Both the position numbers and the translations under genes were made by a program. Shown piece after piece: positions 44,195 through 54,575 of a stretch of DNA of 64,000 bases. How positions within the stretch are numbered: the stretch's first letter is position 1; every line of letters starts with the position of its first letter. Location: the NCBI GenBank assembly GCA_036250195.1, contig JAVHZZ010000011.1, positions 51,343,311 to 51,407,310 of the forward strand. The letters are read 5' to 3'. Below the pieces are notes generated by a model. It was not told where the DNA came from. It did no database searches and saw only the letters and a program-made list of their open reading frames with translations. Origin of the DNA: Mixophyes australis (taxonomy: Eukaryota > Chordata > Amphibia > Anura > Limnodynastidae).

Positions 44195-46160
44195 AATTTC
44201 TTATGGAATAATTTGAGTAGACGGGGAGCATGCAGATCAATGGCTCTTACCTAGGAGCGCTCCTCAGGGCCATAACCCTTCCAATCCACCAAGAACTGTA
44301 CGGAACCTGGAACTTTGCGAGAATCCAGAATAGTCTTAATCTCATATTCCACTTGATCCTGGTCCACAATAGGAGGAGGAACTCTTGATGGAGTGGATAA
44401 TTTGTTGGTTACCATTGGTTTTAACAAGGAGACATGAAAGACATTTGGTATGCGTAGGGAAGGAGGCAGACTCAATCTGAAAGCTACCGGGTTGATGACC
44501 TCAGAAATAGCGAACGGACCAATGAACTTTGGAGCAAATTTCTTACTGGGAACCTTTAAACGAATGTTTTGAGTGGATAGCCATACCCTGTCACCGATAG
44601 CAAAGCTTGGGCTTACTCTCCTCCTCTTATCGTAAGATTTCTTGGAACAAATGGTTGCGCTCTTTAAATTCCTCTTGGTTTGTTCCCAAATAGAAGAGAA
44701 GTTACGAAACAATGAGTCCACCGCCGGAACTTCGGAAGGTGTAATTTGTGAGAAGGTGGGTAGTCTAGGATGGCAGCGATAAAGAACAAAAAAGGGGAGT
44801 TAGAGATGGCCTCATGAAAATGATTGTTATGGGCGAACTCGGCCCAAGGGAGAAGATCCACCCAGTTATCTTGATTACTTGAGATAAATATTCTTAAGAA
44901 TTTTTCTAATTCTTGGTTGGTTCTCTCCGTAGACCCATTGGAATGGGGATGATATGCGGAGGAAAAATCAAGCTTAATTCCGGACTGCAAAAGGACCTCC
45001 AAAATTTTGATGTGAACTGTGATCCACGATCGGAAACAATATGTTGAGGACAGCCATGGAGGCAAAATATTTCTTTAATAAAAATATCGGCTAAGGAGGA
45101 GGAAGATGGAAGACCTTTAAGAGCAATAAAGTGAGTTGTTTTAGAGAAGCGATCCGTGACCACTAGCACCACAGTACAATATTTGGAAGGTGGAAGGTCT
45201 GTGATAAAGTCCATCAAATTCTGTGACCACGGGTATTCAGGAATGGGTAATGGGAGCAAACATCCATAAGGTCTTCTCCTAGAGGTCTTGTGTTGAGCAC
45301 ATTTGGAACAAGCAGAAACAAATCTCTTCACATCCTCCAGTAAAGAAGGCCACCAGTAACTTCGGGACAACAAGTCCCAGGTTTTGCGGATGCCGGCATG
45401 CCCAGAGAAGAAAGAGCGATGGGCTCAGCTGAGGAGTTGAGTGCGCAGACGTGGCAAGATAAATATTTTGCCCGGAGGGCAACCCTTGTTAAAGTGTGTA
45501 GTTGCCAAAACTCGACAGGGGTCTACAATGAATTTATTGTCCTCCAAAGGTTCCATATCAGCTGGATCAAAAGAGCGAGATAAGGCGTCCGCTTCGTATT
45601 CTTGGATCCAGAGTGAAAGGTGATGTTAAAATCAAAACGTAAGAAGAATAAGGAACACTTTGCTTGTCGAGGATTTAGACAACGGGCAGTAAGTAAGTAT
45701 AATAAATTCTTGTGATCGGTATATATGGTGATTGGATATCGTGCCCCTTCTAGTAGATGTCTCCATTCAGAGAGAGCCAACTTGATGGCCAGGAGCTCCA
45801 TTTCGACAATCCCATAATTCCTCTCAGCAGATAACAAGCGATGGGAAAAGAATCCGCAAGGATGAAGTTTGCCAGAAGGGCTCCGTTGTGAAAGTACGGC
45901 TCCAGTACCAACGGAAGACGCATCTACTTCCAGCATAAAAGGACGTGAACAATCAGGCTGTTGCAGAATGGGTGCAGATGAAAAGAAAGACTTTAATGAT
46001 ATGAAGACTTGGATAGCCTCAGCGGACCATACGCTAGCATCAGCAGATTTGCTGGTCAATGCAGTGATGGGGGCCACCAGAGAAGAATAACCTTTGATGA
46101 ACTGACGATAGTAATTGGACAATCCTAGGAAGCGTTGGGTAGCCTTAAGACCTGAAGGTT
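44195..46160 (-). pseudogene. Gypsy 1 pol: RNase H, integrase, chromodomain
   Basis: Minus-strand blocks: KATQRFLGLSNYYRQFIKGY (46140), RNase H with FMLEVDASSVGTGAVLSQRS, NYGIVEMELLAIKLALSEWR and YTDHKNLLYL (46000-45700). Integrase follows: SRSYWWPSLLEDVKRFVSAC SKC (zinc-binding Cys pair, 45370-45310), NLMDFITDLPPSKYC (first Asp), HIVSDRGSQFTSKFW (second Asp, about 45035), then HSNGSTERTNQELEKFLR (Glu, about 44930). The C-terminal part reads [20 protein letters not shown] and ends in a chromodomain ([16 protein letters not shown], 44300-44251). The chromodomain is cut by TAG in place of Trp after EERS. Frameshifts occur near 45400 and 44700-45060. The chromodomain guides insertion to marked chromatin in this class. 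Confidence 0.8.
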
Positions 46161-46740
46161 GAGGCTCCTCTAAGATCAAGTTTAGAGAAGATGGTGGCAC
46201 CCTTAATACGGTCGAACAATTCAGAAATCAATGGCAGAGGATACCGATTTTTAATGGTAATAGCATTCAGGCCTCTGTAATCTATGCAAGGGCGGAGACC
46301 CCCATCTTTCTTTTTTACGAAGAAGAAGCCAGCCCCAGCTGGGGAGACAGACTTGCGGATGAAGCCCCTTTTTAGATTTTCTTGGACGTACTCCTCCATA
46401 GCCTTAGACTCCGGAAGAGAAAGGGGATAAACACAGCCCCTGGGAATAGGTTTACCAGGCATAAGGTCAATGCCACAATCCCAGATTCTGTGAGGAGGGA
46501 GTCTTGTGGCCTCTTGTTGACAAAAAACGTCAGAGAAGGGTTGGTATGGTTCAGGCAGAAGAGACACTGGAAATGTTTGGGAACGTCTGGGAATATCTGG
46601 AGGGACCACCCTCTGGAGACAGTGAGAGAAGCAGAACTGTCCCCAGGACAATATGTGACCTGATTTCCAGTCTAGGGTGGGAGAATGGAGACGAAGCCAT
46701 GGAAGTCCTAGGATGACTGGGTTAGTAGATTTCTGAATTA
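46161..46740 (-). pseudogene. Gypsy 1 RT, N-terminal half; catalytic region deleted
   Basis: The frame 46651-46145 gives [97 protein letters not shown] and [10 protein letters not shown]. It then jumps at about 46163 into sequence that in gypsy 2 lies some 130 codons later ([15 protein letters not shown]). The lost piece contains the YLDD active site. Short gcct words at both sides could have joined (inference). This copy therefore has no RT activity irrespective of frameshifts. Confidence 0.8.
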
Positions 46741-47300
46741 CTAGAAAGGAAATCTTTTCCCGATGAAGCGCTCCGACCTGGAGAAGGAGGGGAATGGTGT
46801 GTACCAGGATGTCCCCTCAGGAATTCTTCTCCCATCAATGGCCAGCAGTGAGATGGGTTGTTCCAAGGCTTGTGTGGGAATGGAGAATAGTTTAACTACT
46901 GCAGCTGAGATGAAATTTCCTGCGGCTCCGGAGTCATGAAGTGCAGACTGCGGGAAAGTATTATGTCCTAACTGAAGGGAAATAGGAATAGTAAGGCAAT
47001 CATTACTACAAGGAACTGACTGACACTGAGAGAAGAGGACCAATGATACAGCTCCCGAACTCGTTAGGCCCTGTCGTTTCCCGGACGTTTAGGACAAGAA
47101 CTTAGAAGATAGCCACCTTCTCCACAATACAGACACAACTTGTTCCGAAATCTCCTCTCCCTTTCTTCAGCCGACAGGCGGGTCCTCCCCAGTTGCATAG
47201 CTTCTTCGGGAGGAAGAACAGGTGTTTGGAAGTTGGGGGCCAAGCGAATCATACTGTGCCGAGATTGTTCTTTCTCGGAACTACGCTCCTTGAAACGCAA
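46741..47300 (-). pseudogene. Gypsy 1 Gag zinc knuckle and retropepsin-like protease
   Basis: [21 protein letters not shown] (47180-47115) is a CCHC knuckle in which His is replaced by Tyr (CX2CX4YX4C). The protease reads ALHDSGAAGNFISAAVVKLF (46950-46895) with the DSG active site intact, then [19 protein letters not shown]. Gag C-terminus and protease sit in different frames, with a break at about 47045-47060. Confidence 0.75.
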
Positions 47301-47301
47301 A

Positions 47302-47925
47302 TCAACCTTGACACAGAGAGAGATGATATCGTTCAGAGATGTAGGGAGTTCCCGAGATACCAGCTCGTCTTTGATCCACTAAAGCCTCGTCATTCCAGCG
47401 AAATTCAGAGGCCATTGTTCTGAAGTGGACTGCATACTGTCCTACAGACTGGTTTCCTTGGAGAAGACATAATAAGCCGGTAGCGGCACTAGAGACCCTT
47501 CCTGGCTCGTCAAAGGTGTTGAAGTTATACAAAATGGGATCATTCCTCTCCCATAAAGGGGAAGCCCATGCTAAGGCTTGACCGGACAATAGTGAAATCA
47601 CATAGGCCACTTTAGCTTTTTCGGAAGGGAAGTTCCCTGGCAACAGCTCGAATTGTATGGAGCATTGATTTAAAAATCCTCTGCAATATTTGGGGTCCCC
47701 ATCAAACTTAGGTGGGTTAGGTATCAGTAACTGCGAGGAAGAAGCTGCCGCTACGGGCGGGGGCTCTGGGGCTGCAACCGCCTGCTCAGGTGGTCCGCTA
47801 GCCACCAGGGTATTCTGAACAACATCCAACCGAGTAGATAAACTATTGAGGAATTTTAAAAGTTGCTCTTGCTTATCCATTCTTACCACCAAATGCTCCA
47901 ACAGATCTTTAGCCGCTGAATCCAT
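47302..47925 (-). CDS. Gypsy 1 Gag, N-terminal and capsid part
   Basis: From ATG at 47925: [20 protein letters not shown] (coiled-coil-like helix) and [20 protein letters not shown], an Ala/Pro linker, then the capsid-type block [40 protein letters not shown] and [20 protein letters not shown]. The upstream TTG in frame is less likely as start. The frame runs about 205 codons, then shifts near 47330-47380; the continuation ([20 protein letters not shown] at 47300) is in another frame. The same domain order and wording is found in gypsy 2 at 49860-50040. It forms the particle shell. Confidence 0.75.
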   Translation of the reverse strand: MDSAAKDLLEHLVVRMDKQEQLLKFLNSLSTRLDVVQNTLVASGPPEQAVAAPEPPPVAAASSSQLLIPNPPKFDGDPKYCRGFLNQCSIQFELLPGNFPSEKAKVAYVISLLSGQALAWASPLWERNDPILYNFNTFDEPGRVSSAATGLLCLLQGNQSVGQYAVHFRTMASEFRWNDEALVDQRRAGISGTPYISERYHLSLCQG

Positions 47926-47938
47926 GGTCAAAGCAAAC

Positions 47939-48517
47939 TGTAACCGATACGGGACTACTAATACTAATCTTGATTAGCGCTGGCTTACCTGAGGTGCGGA
48001 GTCTAACGGTCTCCCCGGTGTTCACCAAGAACCGCCGCAAGGCGAGGTGGGCTTCGCTGCCAGGAGTCGCAGGTCGCGGTCCTCAGGTTCGCCCCAAGAT
48101 GTAGTGCAGTGGAGTGGAGCGGAAGATGCGGAGTCAATCAAGCCTGGTGTGTACACAGGAGTGGAGGCAGGCAGAATCAGGAGGCAACTCGGAGTCAATC
48201 AAGCTGGGGTCAGTACACAGGTCAAAAGAGTAGAGGGATAGTCAGCAAGCCAGGTAGGTACACAGGGGTTGGAGAGCCAGGATAGTGTAACAGGCAGAGA
48301 TCAAGACACAGGAGACTGGAAGACACAGCAATCCACGAAGCACAGGAGCCAGGAACAGGTAAGTGTTGCTCTGTCAGAGTGATGTTTAAGTACTGACGGG
48401 GATTCAAAATCCCTGCCTCTAGGTTGCTGTCACGTGACCACCTCCGGGTTACGGTCACGTGATCGCTGGATGCGGAAGTTTGGCTTCAGGACGGCGGGGA
48501 CAGATAAGTCCGTTACA
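47939..48517 (-). repeat. 5' LTR of gypsy element 1
   Basis: 579 bp, pair of 39594-40196. Small differences (for example aagtgttgctctgtcagagt, where the other LTR carries an extra 15-20 bases) show some age. Confidence 0.9.
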
Positions 48518-48730
48518 CAGGTGAGGCTAGAATGTACCACCCACACAACTGGCACTAGCTAACAACAGGCGCCCTGACCCTACAACAACTAATGGTCGGG
48601 TAACGCAACTTCGATAATTTCTTGGTGTGTTGTACTCCCTAAGCCTCCTCCTTCTACCTACAGGGAACACCAGCCGATGTTCACCTTTTACTCCGGGGCT
48701 GGCCATAACCCTCACCCAGGTCGTACCGAG

Positions 48731-49535
48731 TGTCATGCTCCTGTCCCGCAAACGGGTACCTGTCTCGTTACTTGCATCTCATTGATCTGGAAACTGGCAT
48801 GTTCTAGCGACAGACTCACTCCAGTAATTCAGCTACTGTCAGTTCTGCGCAGGTGCAAGGTCTGTGGCCCATAAGGACCTCCTCCCTCTTTTTCATTGGC
48901 TAAGTGTTTTTAGAGCACTATTTAAACCTCCTGGATTCACCTGTCAGATGCCTGTTCTTCAAGCTCACTTCCTGCAGCCTGTGGTTCTGGTTCCTTCTCT
49001 CCTTGTGGATTGCGTGCACTTCAGTCTGCTCTCAGCAAGTGGCTTGCGTTGAACTATCTCTGCTCCAGTATCACTATTATCATCTCCAGAGTACTTCATC
49101 GTGACAGCCTCGGTTCTCTCATCACTACCACTCAGAGCCACTACTACATCTGTGACTCATCAGCTGTTATTCCGAGTTACCTCTGCTACTTCAGTCTGCT
49201 CTCAGCTCGTGGCCTGTGTTGAACTATCTCTGCTCCAGTTCTCCTGTGTTCCCTTTCCCTCAGTGACCATCAGCATATATTATTATTGTTCCTGTGTCTC
49301 TACCACTTACCTGTGGGTTCCAGCGTTATTTTCTGCATCACCTGGCTCCTCCACATCGTTCTGCTGTTCACCACTCACTGGACCACGACCTGCAGGTTCG
49401 GTGCTGCTAACACCATACTTCCTTGCGGGGGTTCCTGGTGATTACCACCTACCTGTTAGATTCTGCACCCGTGGGTGGGCCTAGCCATGTTCAGCAGAGC
49501 CTAGGGATCTATTTCCAGTATAGCCAACCGTGACA
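48731..49535 (+). repeat. 5' LTR of gypsy element 2
   Basis: It begins tgtcatgc and I place its end at ccgtgaca (49535). A 170-bp sub-repeat (tcagtctgctctcagc at 49021 and 49191) occurs in two copies, the second partial. Promoter-like words: gcactatttaaacctcc at about 48917. Confidence 0.75.
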
Positions 49536-49639
49536 CTGAGAAGACTGTCTTCTCACTACGGGGTTACTCACAGGATCCCAAGGACCAGTTGCCACCTGCC
49601 CGAAAGGGGCTCACTGTATAGCCAACAGTGTTAGTAAGA

Positions 49640-51228
49640 ACAGGCCAAATGTCTGATCTCCTGGGTGTAGCCTTCGGCAAAAGTTTTGCTGCAGCATTTA
49701 GTGTCATGCATCAAGCAAAAGGACAGCATCCACCGGCAATTGTTGCAGTGTTTCCAGACCCTGACCAGCCATCTGGACATTCTACAAGCTGCTCAGCCAT
49801 CAGTTGTTGCCTCTCCTCCAGACCAGTGCTCTGCTCAGCAGAGTTCACCTTCCTCTCTTAAATTGCCCACACCAGCAAACTGTGATGGGGATCCTAAACT
49901 CTGTCGTGGTTTCCTTAACCAATGCTCCATACAGTTTGAATTACAGCCCAAAATGTTTCCTTCCGATAGGTCCAAAATAACCTATATCAACTCCTTGTTC
50001 TCCGGTCAGGCCTTGGCTTGGGTCTCTCCCCTTTGGGAATGAGAAGATTCTATACTCAGTAACTGTTAGGAACCCCTCCAGCCGGCACAACACAACCCGG
50101 AGTCTACTCTGCCAGTCAGGTGTTCACTGGAGCCCCTGATGGTGGGGACAGACTGGGCTGCAGACTGACAGAGGGTCGTGAAGTGTGTACCGGCCAGGGA
50201 GAACCCAGGCAAGCGGAGTGGAATCCAAGCAGAGGTTAGGGGCCGGCAGCAGACAACGGTACCAATAAACAAGCTGAGGTCAGGGGTCACGTGCAGGCAG
50301 GGTGGTCGGTATTCAAGCCAGATGTCAGGGTCACGAGGTTCACAAGCAAAGTCCAAATCCAAGCCAAGGGTCATACACGGGTAAACAACAGCAAGTCTAA
50401 TAGACAGGAACAGGGCAGAGAGCAGGCTAGCAGACTGGATACAGAACTGTAACCGGCAGTGAGGCTGCAGACCTCACTGCCTTAAATACCAGTACCAGCC
50501 AATCAGAGCCTGGCACTGAGATCACATGGACAGGGGTTCAGATATACTAAAATTACTTAATTAGCCCACAGGTTTGATTATCCCCGCGCACGCGCCCGGC
50601 TGTCCCCAGCCGCCTGGACGCGGCGCTACTGCTGTTGGCGTCCGACCGTTGCCAAGCAACGGTCGGGTAGATCCAGGAAATGACGTTCCGGTCGTCATAG
50701 CGGCCGCCGCGACTGCTAACAGTAACTACAAAGTTTTCTTAGCTACCTTCCAGCGGATCTTTGATGAGCATGGACGAGTTTCCTCAGCCTCTGCCAGCAT
50801 TCTCAGGCTTCGTCAAGGTTCTCGCACAGTCACCCTGTACGTCATAAAGTATCGTACCCTCTCATCAGAACTGACTTGGAATAATGACGCCTTGGTAGCA
50901 GCAATCTGGCAAGGCCTTTCTGACAGAATTAAGGATGTACAGGCATCCCAAGAACTTCCTACCACTCTGGATGCCATACTCTCTCTTTGTAATAAAGTGG
51001 ACCTTCGCTTCTGTAAAAGGTCGGCGGAGAAAGAACATTTCAACTGCCTATCCTTCAAATCCGCTCCTCGTCCCCATTCTACCTCTCCCACTCCCGAATA
51101 GCCTATGCAGATCGGGAGGACCTGGTTTACAAACAAAGGAGAGGGATAGAAGACGTCTTAACAAGTTATGTATTTATTGTGGCGAGCCGGGTCACTTTCT
51201 GAATTCCTGTCCCAGGAGGTCGGGAAAT
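49640..51228 (+). pseudogene. Gypsy 2 Gag, split by a solo LTR
   Basis: The frame 49686-50042 gives SCIKQKDSIHRQLLQCFQTL TSHLDILQ (helical start) and the capsid block [40 protein letters not shown] and ITYINSLFSGQALAWVSPLW. It stops at TGA (50041), just before the LTR at 50064. After the LTR it continues: FDEHGRVSSASASILRLRQG, DALVAAIWQGLSDRIKDVQA, and the zinc knuckle KLCIYCGEPGHFLNSCPRR (51160-51225; intact CX2CX4HX4C). A frame change occurs near 51100-51130. The knuckle binds RNA during packaging. Confidence 0.75.
50064..50721 (+). mobile_element. Solo LTR in gypsy 2 gag, TSD GTAAC
   Basis: It starts tgttaggaacccctccagcc and ends gccgcgactgctaaca, so TGTTAG...CTAACA ends are inverted. GTAAC flanks both sides (50059-50063 and 50722-50726), a perfect 5-bp duplication. 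The 3' part holds gcgcacgcgcccggctgtcc and a perfect hairpin ccgaccgttgccaagcaacg/gtcgg (about 50643-50667). A worn relative lies at about 15070-15430. Confidence 0.9.
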
Positions 51229-51882
51229 GCCAGGCTTAGACTACTCCGGGGAGGTCAGATTGGGGACATATAAAATCTTCCCATTTTCCGCCTGTTTTCT
51301 TACAGTCTCCTTGTTATGGGATTCTTCCGAAAAAAGCAGTAGTGGATTGGGGTGCTGCAGTGAATTTTATTTCTTGGTCTCTAGTGTCTCAATGTTCTAT
51401 TCCTATTTCTACCCTTAGAGGCACCTGTTACCATCACTGCCATTGATGGTTCCCAACTCCCTGGAAGTGTGGTTCGCTACCAAATTAAGCCACTCACTCT
51501 CTGTATTGGGGTTCTCCACTCCGAAACAATCTCATTTCTGGTTTTACCACACTCCACCACTCCTGTCATCCTAGGTCTTCCTTGGCTACGTGTACATTCC
51601 CCTAAATTGGATTGGAATACCTCTGAAATTCTGGCCTGAGGATCTCATTGTCAGTCCAGTTGCCTAACTCAAGTCAAACCGGTATGGATTCTATCCTCCT
51701 CTTCTAAAACCTTCCTTCCGGGGTTACCTACACAGTATCAAGATTTCGCAGATGCATTCGATAATGTCCAGCCGGAACTTTTGCCTCCCCACTGCCCGTG
51801 GGATTGTCTGATAGAATTGCTCCCAGTAAAGAATCCTCCCAGAGGACGAGTCTTTCCACTTTCCTAGACAGAGAGCTCGGCC
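51229..51882 (+). pseudogene. Gypsy 2 protease and RT leader
   Basis: Three-frame reading gives KAVVDWGAAVNFISWSLVSQ (about 51335-51395), where the usual DSG active site reads DWG, then ITAIDGSQLPGSVVRYQIKP (51435), [25 protein letters not shown] (51540-51610) and QYQDFADAFDNVQPELLPPH, the entry to RT. Several stops interrupt it. The changed active site means no protease function. Confidence 0.7.
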
Positions 51883-53106
51883 ATGTCAGTATACGTCAAG
51901 GAAAATCTCCAGCGGGGCTTTATCAGGTTGTCGGTCTCTCAAGCTGGAGCGGGTTTCTTTTTTGTCAAGAAGAAGGACACATCTCTCTGCCCCTGTATTG
52001 GTTACCAAGGTCTTAATGCGGTCACAGTAAAGAATCGTTACCACATACCTCTCATCACCGAATTGTTTGACCGCATCAAAGTTTTCTCTAAGTTGGATCT
52101 ACGAGGGGCCTACAACCTTATCCGCATACGGTCCGGAGAAGAATGGAAGACAGCATTCAATACCCGTGACGGTCATTACGAGTACTTAATTATGCCCTTC
52201 GGACTTTGTAATGCCCCAGCTGTCTTCAAAAGTTTCATTAACGAAATCTTCAGAGACCTGCTCTACTCATATGTGGTGGTCTACCTGGACGACATCCTCA
52301 TCTTTTCCCAGGATGTTCATTCACATCACAAACATGTCATTGAGGTCCTGTCCAGATTCTGGAAGAACCGACTATATTGTAAATTAGAGAAGTGCTCCTT
52401 CGAAGCCTCTTCCATGCCATTTCTAGGATATATAATCTCCGGTTCTGGGCTCCAAATGGACCCTGAGACAGTTAGGACGATCCTGAATTGCCCACGTCCC
52501 GCCACCCTTAAAGCGGTGCAACGCTTCTTAGGGTTCTCTAACTACTGCAGACAATTTATCCAGGATTATTCTATTATTGTTGCCCCCATCACAGCTCTCA
52601 CTAAAAAAGGGGCCAATAAAAAGGATTGGCCGGAGGAAGCCGTGGAGGCATTTACATTTTTGAAACAGGCCTTTGCTTCTGCACCCATCCTCAGACAACC
52701 CAACCTCTCGCAACCCTTCTTTCTAGAAGAGGACGCCTCCGCTATTGGAGTAGGAGCAGTACTCGCCCTAAAGAATCCACCTATCAGACTTCTTTCTTGT
52801 GCCTTCTTCTCCCACAAGTTTATACTCGCAAAGCGGATTTACATGATTGGGGACAGAGAGCTGCTGGCCATGAAGTTGGCTCTTTCAGAATGGCGCTATC
52901 TTTTGGAGGGGGCTCAGCATGTGGCCACCATATTTACTGATCATAAAAATCTATTATATCTACAATCTGCCCAGTGCCTCAACCCTCGCCAGGCCCATTG
53001 GTCACTGTTTTTCTCCCGTTTTAACCTCCATGTGACCTTCAAACCAGGTCATCTAAACAAGAAAGCAGATGCACTTTCCACGGCCTTCAACTCTGACCTG
53101 GGGTAA
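51883..53106 (+). CDS. Gypsy 2 reverse transcriptase and RNase H
   Basis: 407 codons without a break: [51 protein letters not shown] (first Asp), EYLIMPFGLCNAPAVFKSFI, SYVVVYLDDILIFSQDVHSH (catalytic YLDD at 52282-52293), LEKCSFEASSMPFLGYIISG and LKAVQRFLGFSNYCRQFIQD. The RNase H part follows: FFLEEDASAIGVGAVLALKN, DRELLAMKLALSEWRYLLEG and IFTDHKNLLYLQSAQCLNPR. The frame ends where foreign sequence begins (53101). The start given is the first Met of the open frame; in the element RT is part of a longer Pol. The active site is intact, so this part is well preserved although the element as a whole cannot move. Confidence 0.85.
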   Translation: MSVYVKENLQRGFIRLSVSQAGAGFFFVKKKDTSLCPCIGYQGLNAVTVKNRYHIPLITELFDRIKVFSKLDLRGAYNLIRIRSGEEWKTAFNTRDGHYEYLIMPFGLCNAPAVFKSFINEIFRDLLYSYVVVYLDDILIFSQDVHSHHKHVIEVLSRFWKNRLYCKLEKCSFEASSMPFLGYIISGSGLQMDPETVRTILNCPRPATLKAVQRFLGFSNYCRQFIQDYSIIVAPITALTKKGANKKDWPEEAVEAFTFLKQAFASAPILRQPNLSQPFFLEEDASAIGVGAVLALKNPPIRLLSCAFFSHKFILAKRIYMIGDRELLAMKLALSEWRYLLEGAQHVATIFTDHKNLLYLQSAQCLNPRQAHWSLFFSRFNLHVTFKPGHLNKKADALSTAFNSDLG

Positions 53107-54575
53107 ATGTATCAAGGTCCGATTTTGACAGCGTGTTTAAATCGCGGCAAATCATGGGTGATAACCCGCGATTTTAGTAAAAAAAACCTGAAATGTATCA
53201 AGCTGCGATTTTGACCCTTATCTTCAAAATCGCTGGTCATCTCTGGCGATTTGCTGCGATGTAAACACTCCTGTGTTTAGCTAACTCTCCTGTATTGTAG
53301 CAGCGAGTTGTAAACTCTTCACTGTTACACTGGCCTGTCATACGGCTGCCGGAACTCCGGCAGCTGACAAAACTGTAAAGAATAGATTCAAGTTAAAAAA
53401 AAAAAACGTGGGGTCCCCCCTTTTATTCATGCTTAACCCTAGTGCTGCCTGACTACTGCTGGTTCCGTGAAAATCAGGGAAAAATTTTGTGTGGGGTCCC
53501 CCCGATTTTAACTTAACCAGCACTAGGCAAACCAGCCGGGGTTGGCGGCACTATAGCAGTGGGAAACGCAGCAGGAGTCCCCCTGCCATAATGACTAACC
53601 AACCCCAGGCTGATAGCACTAGAGCTCTTCCTACACCCCTGGGCGGTGGGTGTAGGGTAATACCGGCGATAAAGATTGAAAAAAACAAATGGACGCCATT
53701 TTGTTTTGTGGAACTACAAGTCCCAGCCAGCCAGGTTGCCCAAAATATTGTGGCTATGCTGCTGCTTGTATAACTACAAGCACCAGCATACCCACGGCAG
53801 CCAGGGCCTGTCGGAACTTGGAGAAACACAAGTGCCAACATGCCCTGACATCGATGGCTGGCTGGGACCTGTAGTTCCACAAAAGAAAATGTTTAAAAAA
53901 CCACCACACCCTCGTACAAACCACTAACATTTAATAAAAATAAAAAACCCACAATAAACACAGTAAGCACCCTCATTTACACCATATATTTTTATTAAAA
54001 ATAATAAATTCCCTAATACTCACCAATGAAGTCTTCTTTCTGTCACAAATGTCCCAAATAAATTTATAGTTCCAAAAGTCTGGCTTGCCCCAGTCCCCAA
54101 GTATTTATACCTTCCAAATGTCCAGGCTTGGAGAAGTCCAAAAACAAATTATAGATCCAAATGTCCAGGCTTGCCCCAGTCCCCAAGTATTTATACTTCC
54201 AAAGTCCAGGCTTGTAATCTCTTCTTTGCTTCGCCCAGGAGGGGCCCATTGTTGATAGTAGTCTTCATTTCTTCGGCCAGGAGGGCCCCATATTTGTACA
54301 TCCCCGAAATCTGTGTTCTTGATTCCAGAAAAATAAAAAAGACAGGAGCCGCCGCAAACAGCTCCTAGCAAGCTAGGAGCTCTGTTACGCAATGAGCGTT
54401 GCTCGTTCGCAATGTCTATTTACAGTATTAGGTCATTTTCCCACGACAGTGGCGAAATCACCTAATACTGTAAATAGACCTAACGCAATGAATGCAGTTC
54501 ATTGCGTAACGGAGCTCTTACTAGCTAGGACCTCCTCTGTGCAATGAACGTATTCATTGCACACGAACAACGCTC
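53101..54575. mobile_element. Composite insertion replacing gypsy 2 integrase core
   Basis: It starts at ggggtaaatgtatcaaggtc (compare the MITE end at 14267) immediately after RNase H, and gypsy coding returns at about 54576. It contains two tggggtcccccc words (53409 and 53493), an aactacaagtcccagccagc/aactacaagcaccagcatac pair (53712 and 53771), a repeated ccaaatgtccaggcttg segment (54113, 54159) and the palindrome at 54377-54517. No matching second TIR is visible, so it may be several nested non-autonomous elements plus a deletion. The integrase HHCC and DDE parts are missing. Confidence 0.6.
54377..54562. repeat. Large imperfect palindrome and adjoining perfect hairpin
   Basis: gagctctgttacgcaatga (54377-54395) and gtctatttacagtattaggt (54414-54433) are mirrored by acctaatactgtaaatagac (54460-54479) and tcattgcgtaacggagctc (54499-54517), around a 26-base loop. 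Directly after, gtgcaatgaacgtattcattgcac (about 54539-54562) is a 9-bp perfect hairpin. It probably forms one end of a fold-back element. Confidence 0.85.

Larger units (their letters stand above)
39594..48517 (-). mobile_element. Ty3/gypsy chromovirus element 1, complete ends, TSD CAGGT
   Basis: The two LTRs (39594-40196 and 47939-48517) start tgtaaccgatacggga and end aagtccgttaca as seen on the plus strand. The whole is bordered by CAGGT at 39589-39593 and 48518-48522, a perfect 5-bp duplication. The internal part on the minus strand is gag, zinc knuckle, protease, RT, RNase H, integrase and chromodomain, in Ty3/gypsy order. An L2-type LINE (40249-44188) is nested between the chromodomain and the 3' LTR. 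The RT catalytic region is deleted. Gag begins only about 14 bases inside the 5' LTR, and I see no standard tRNA primer-binding site. Confidence 0.9.
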
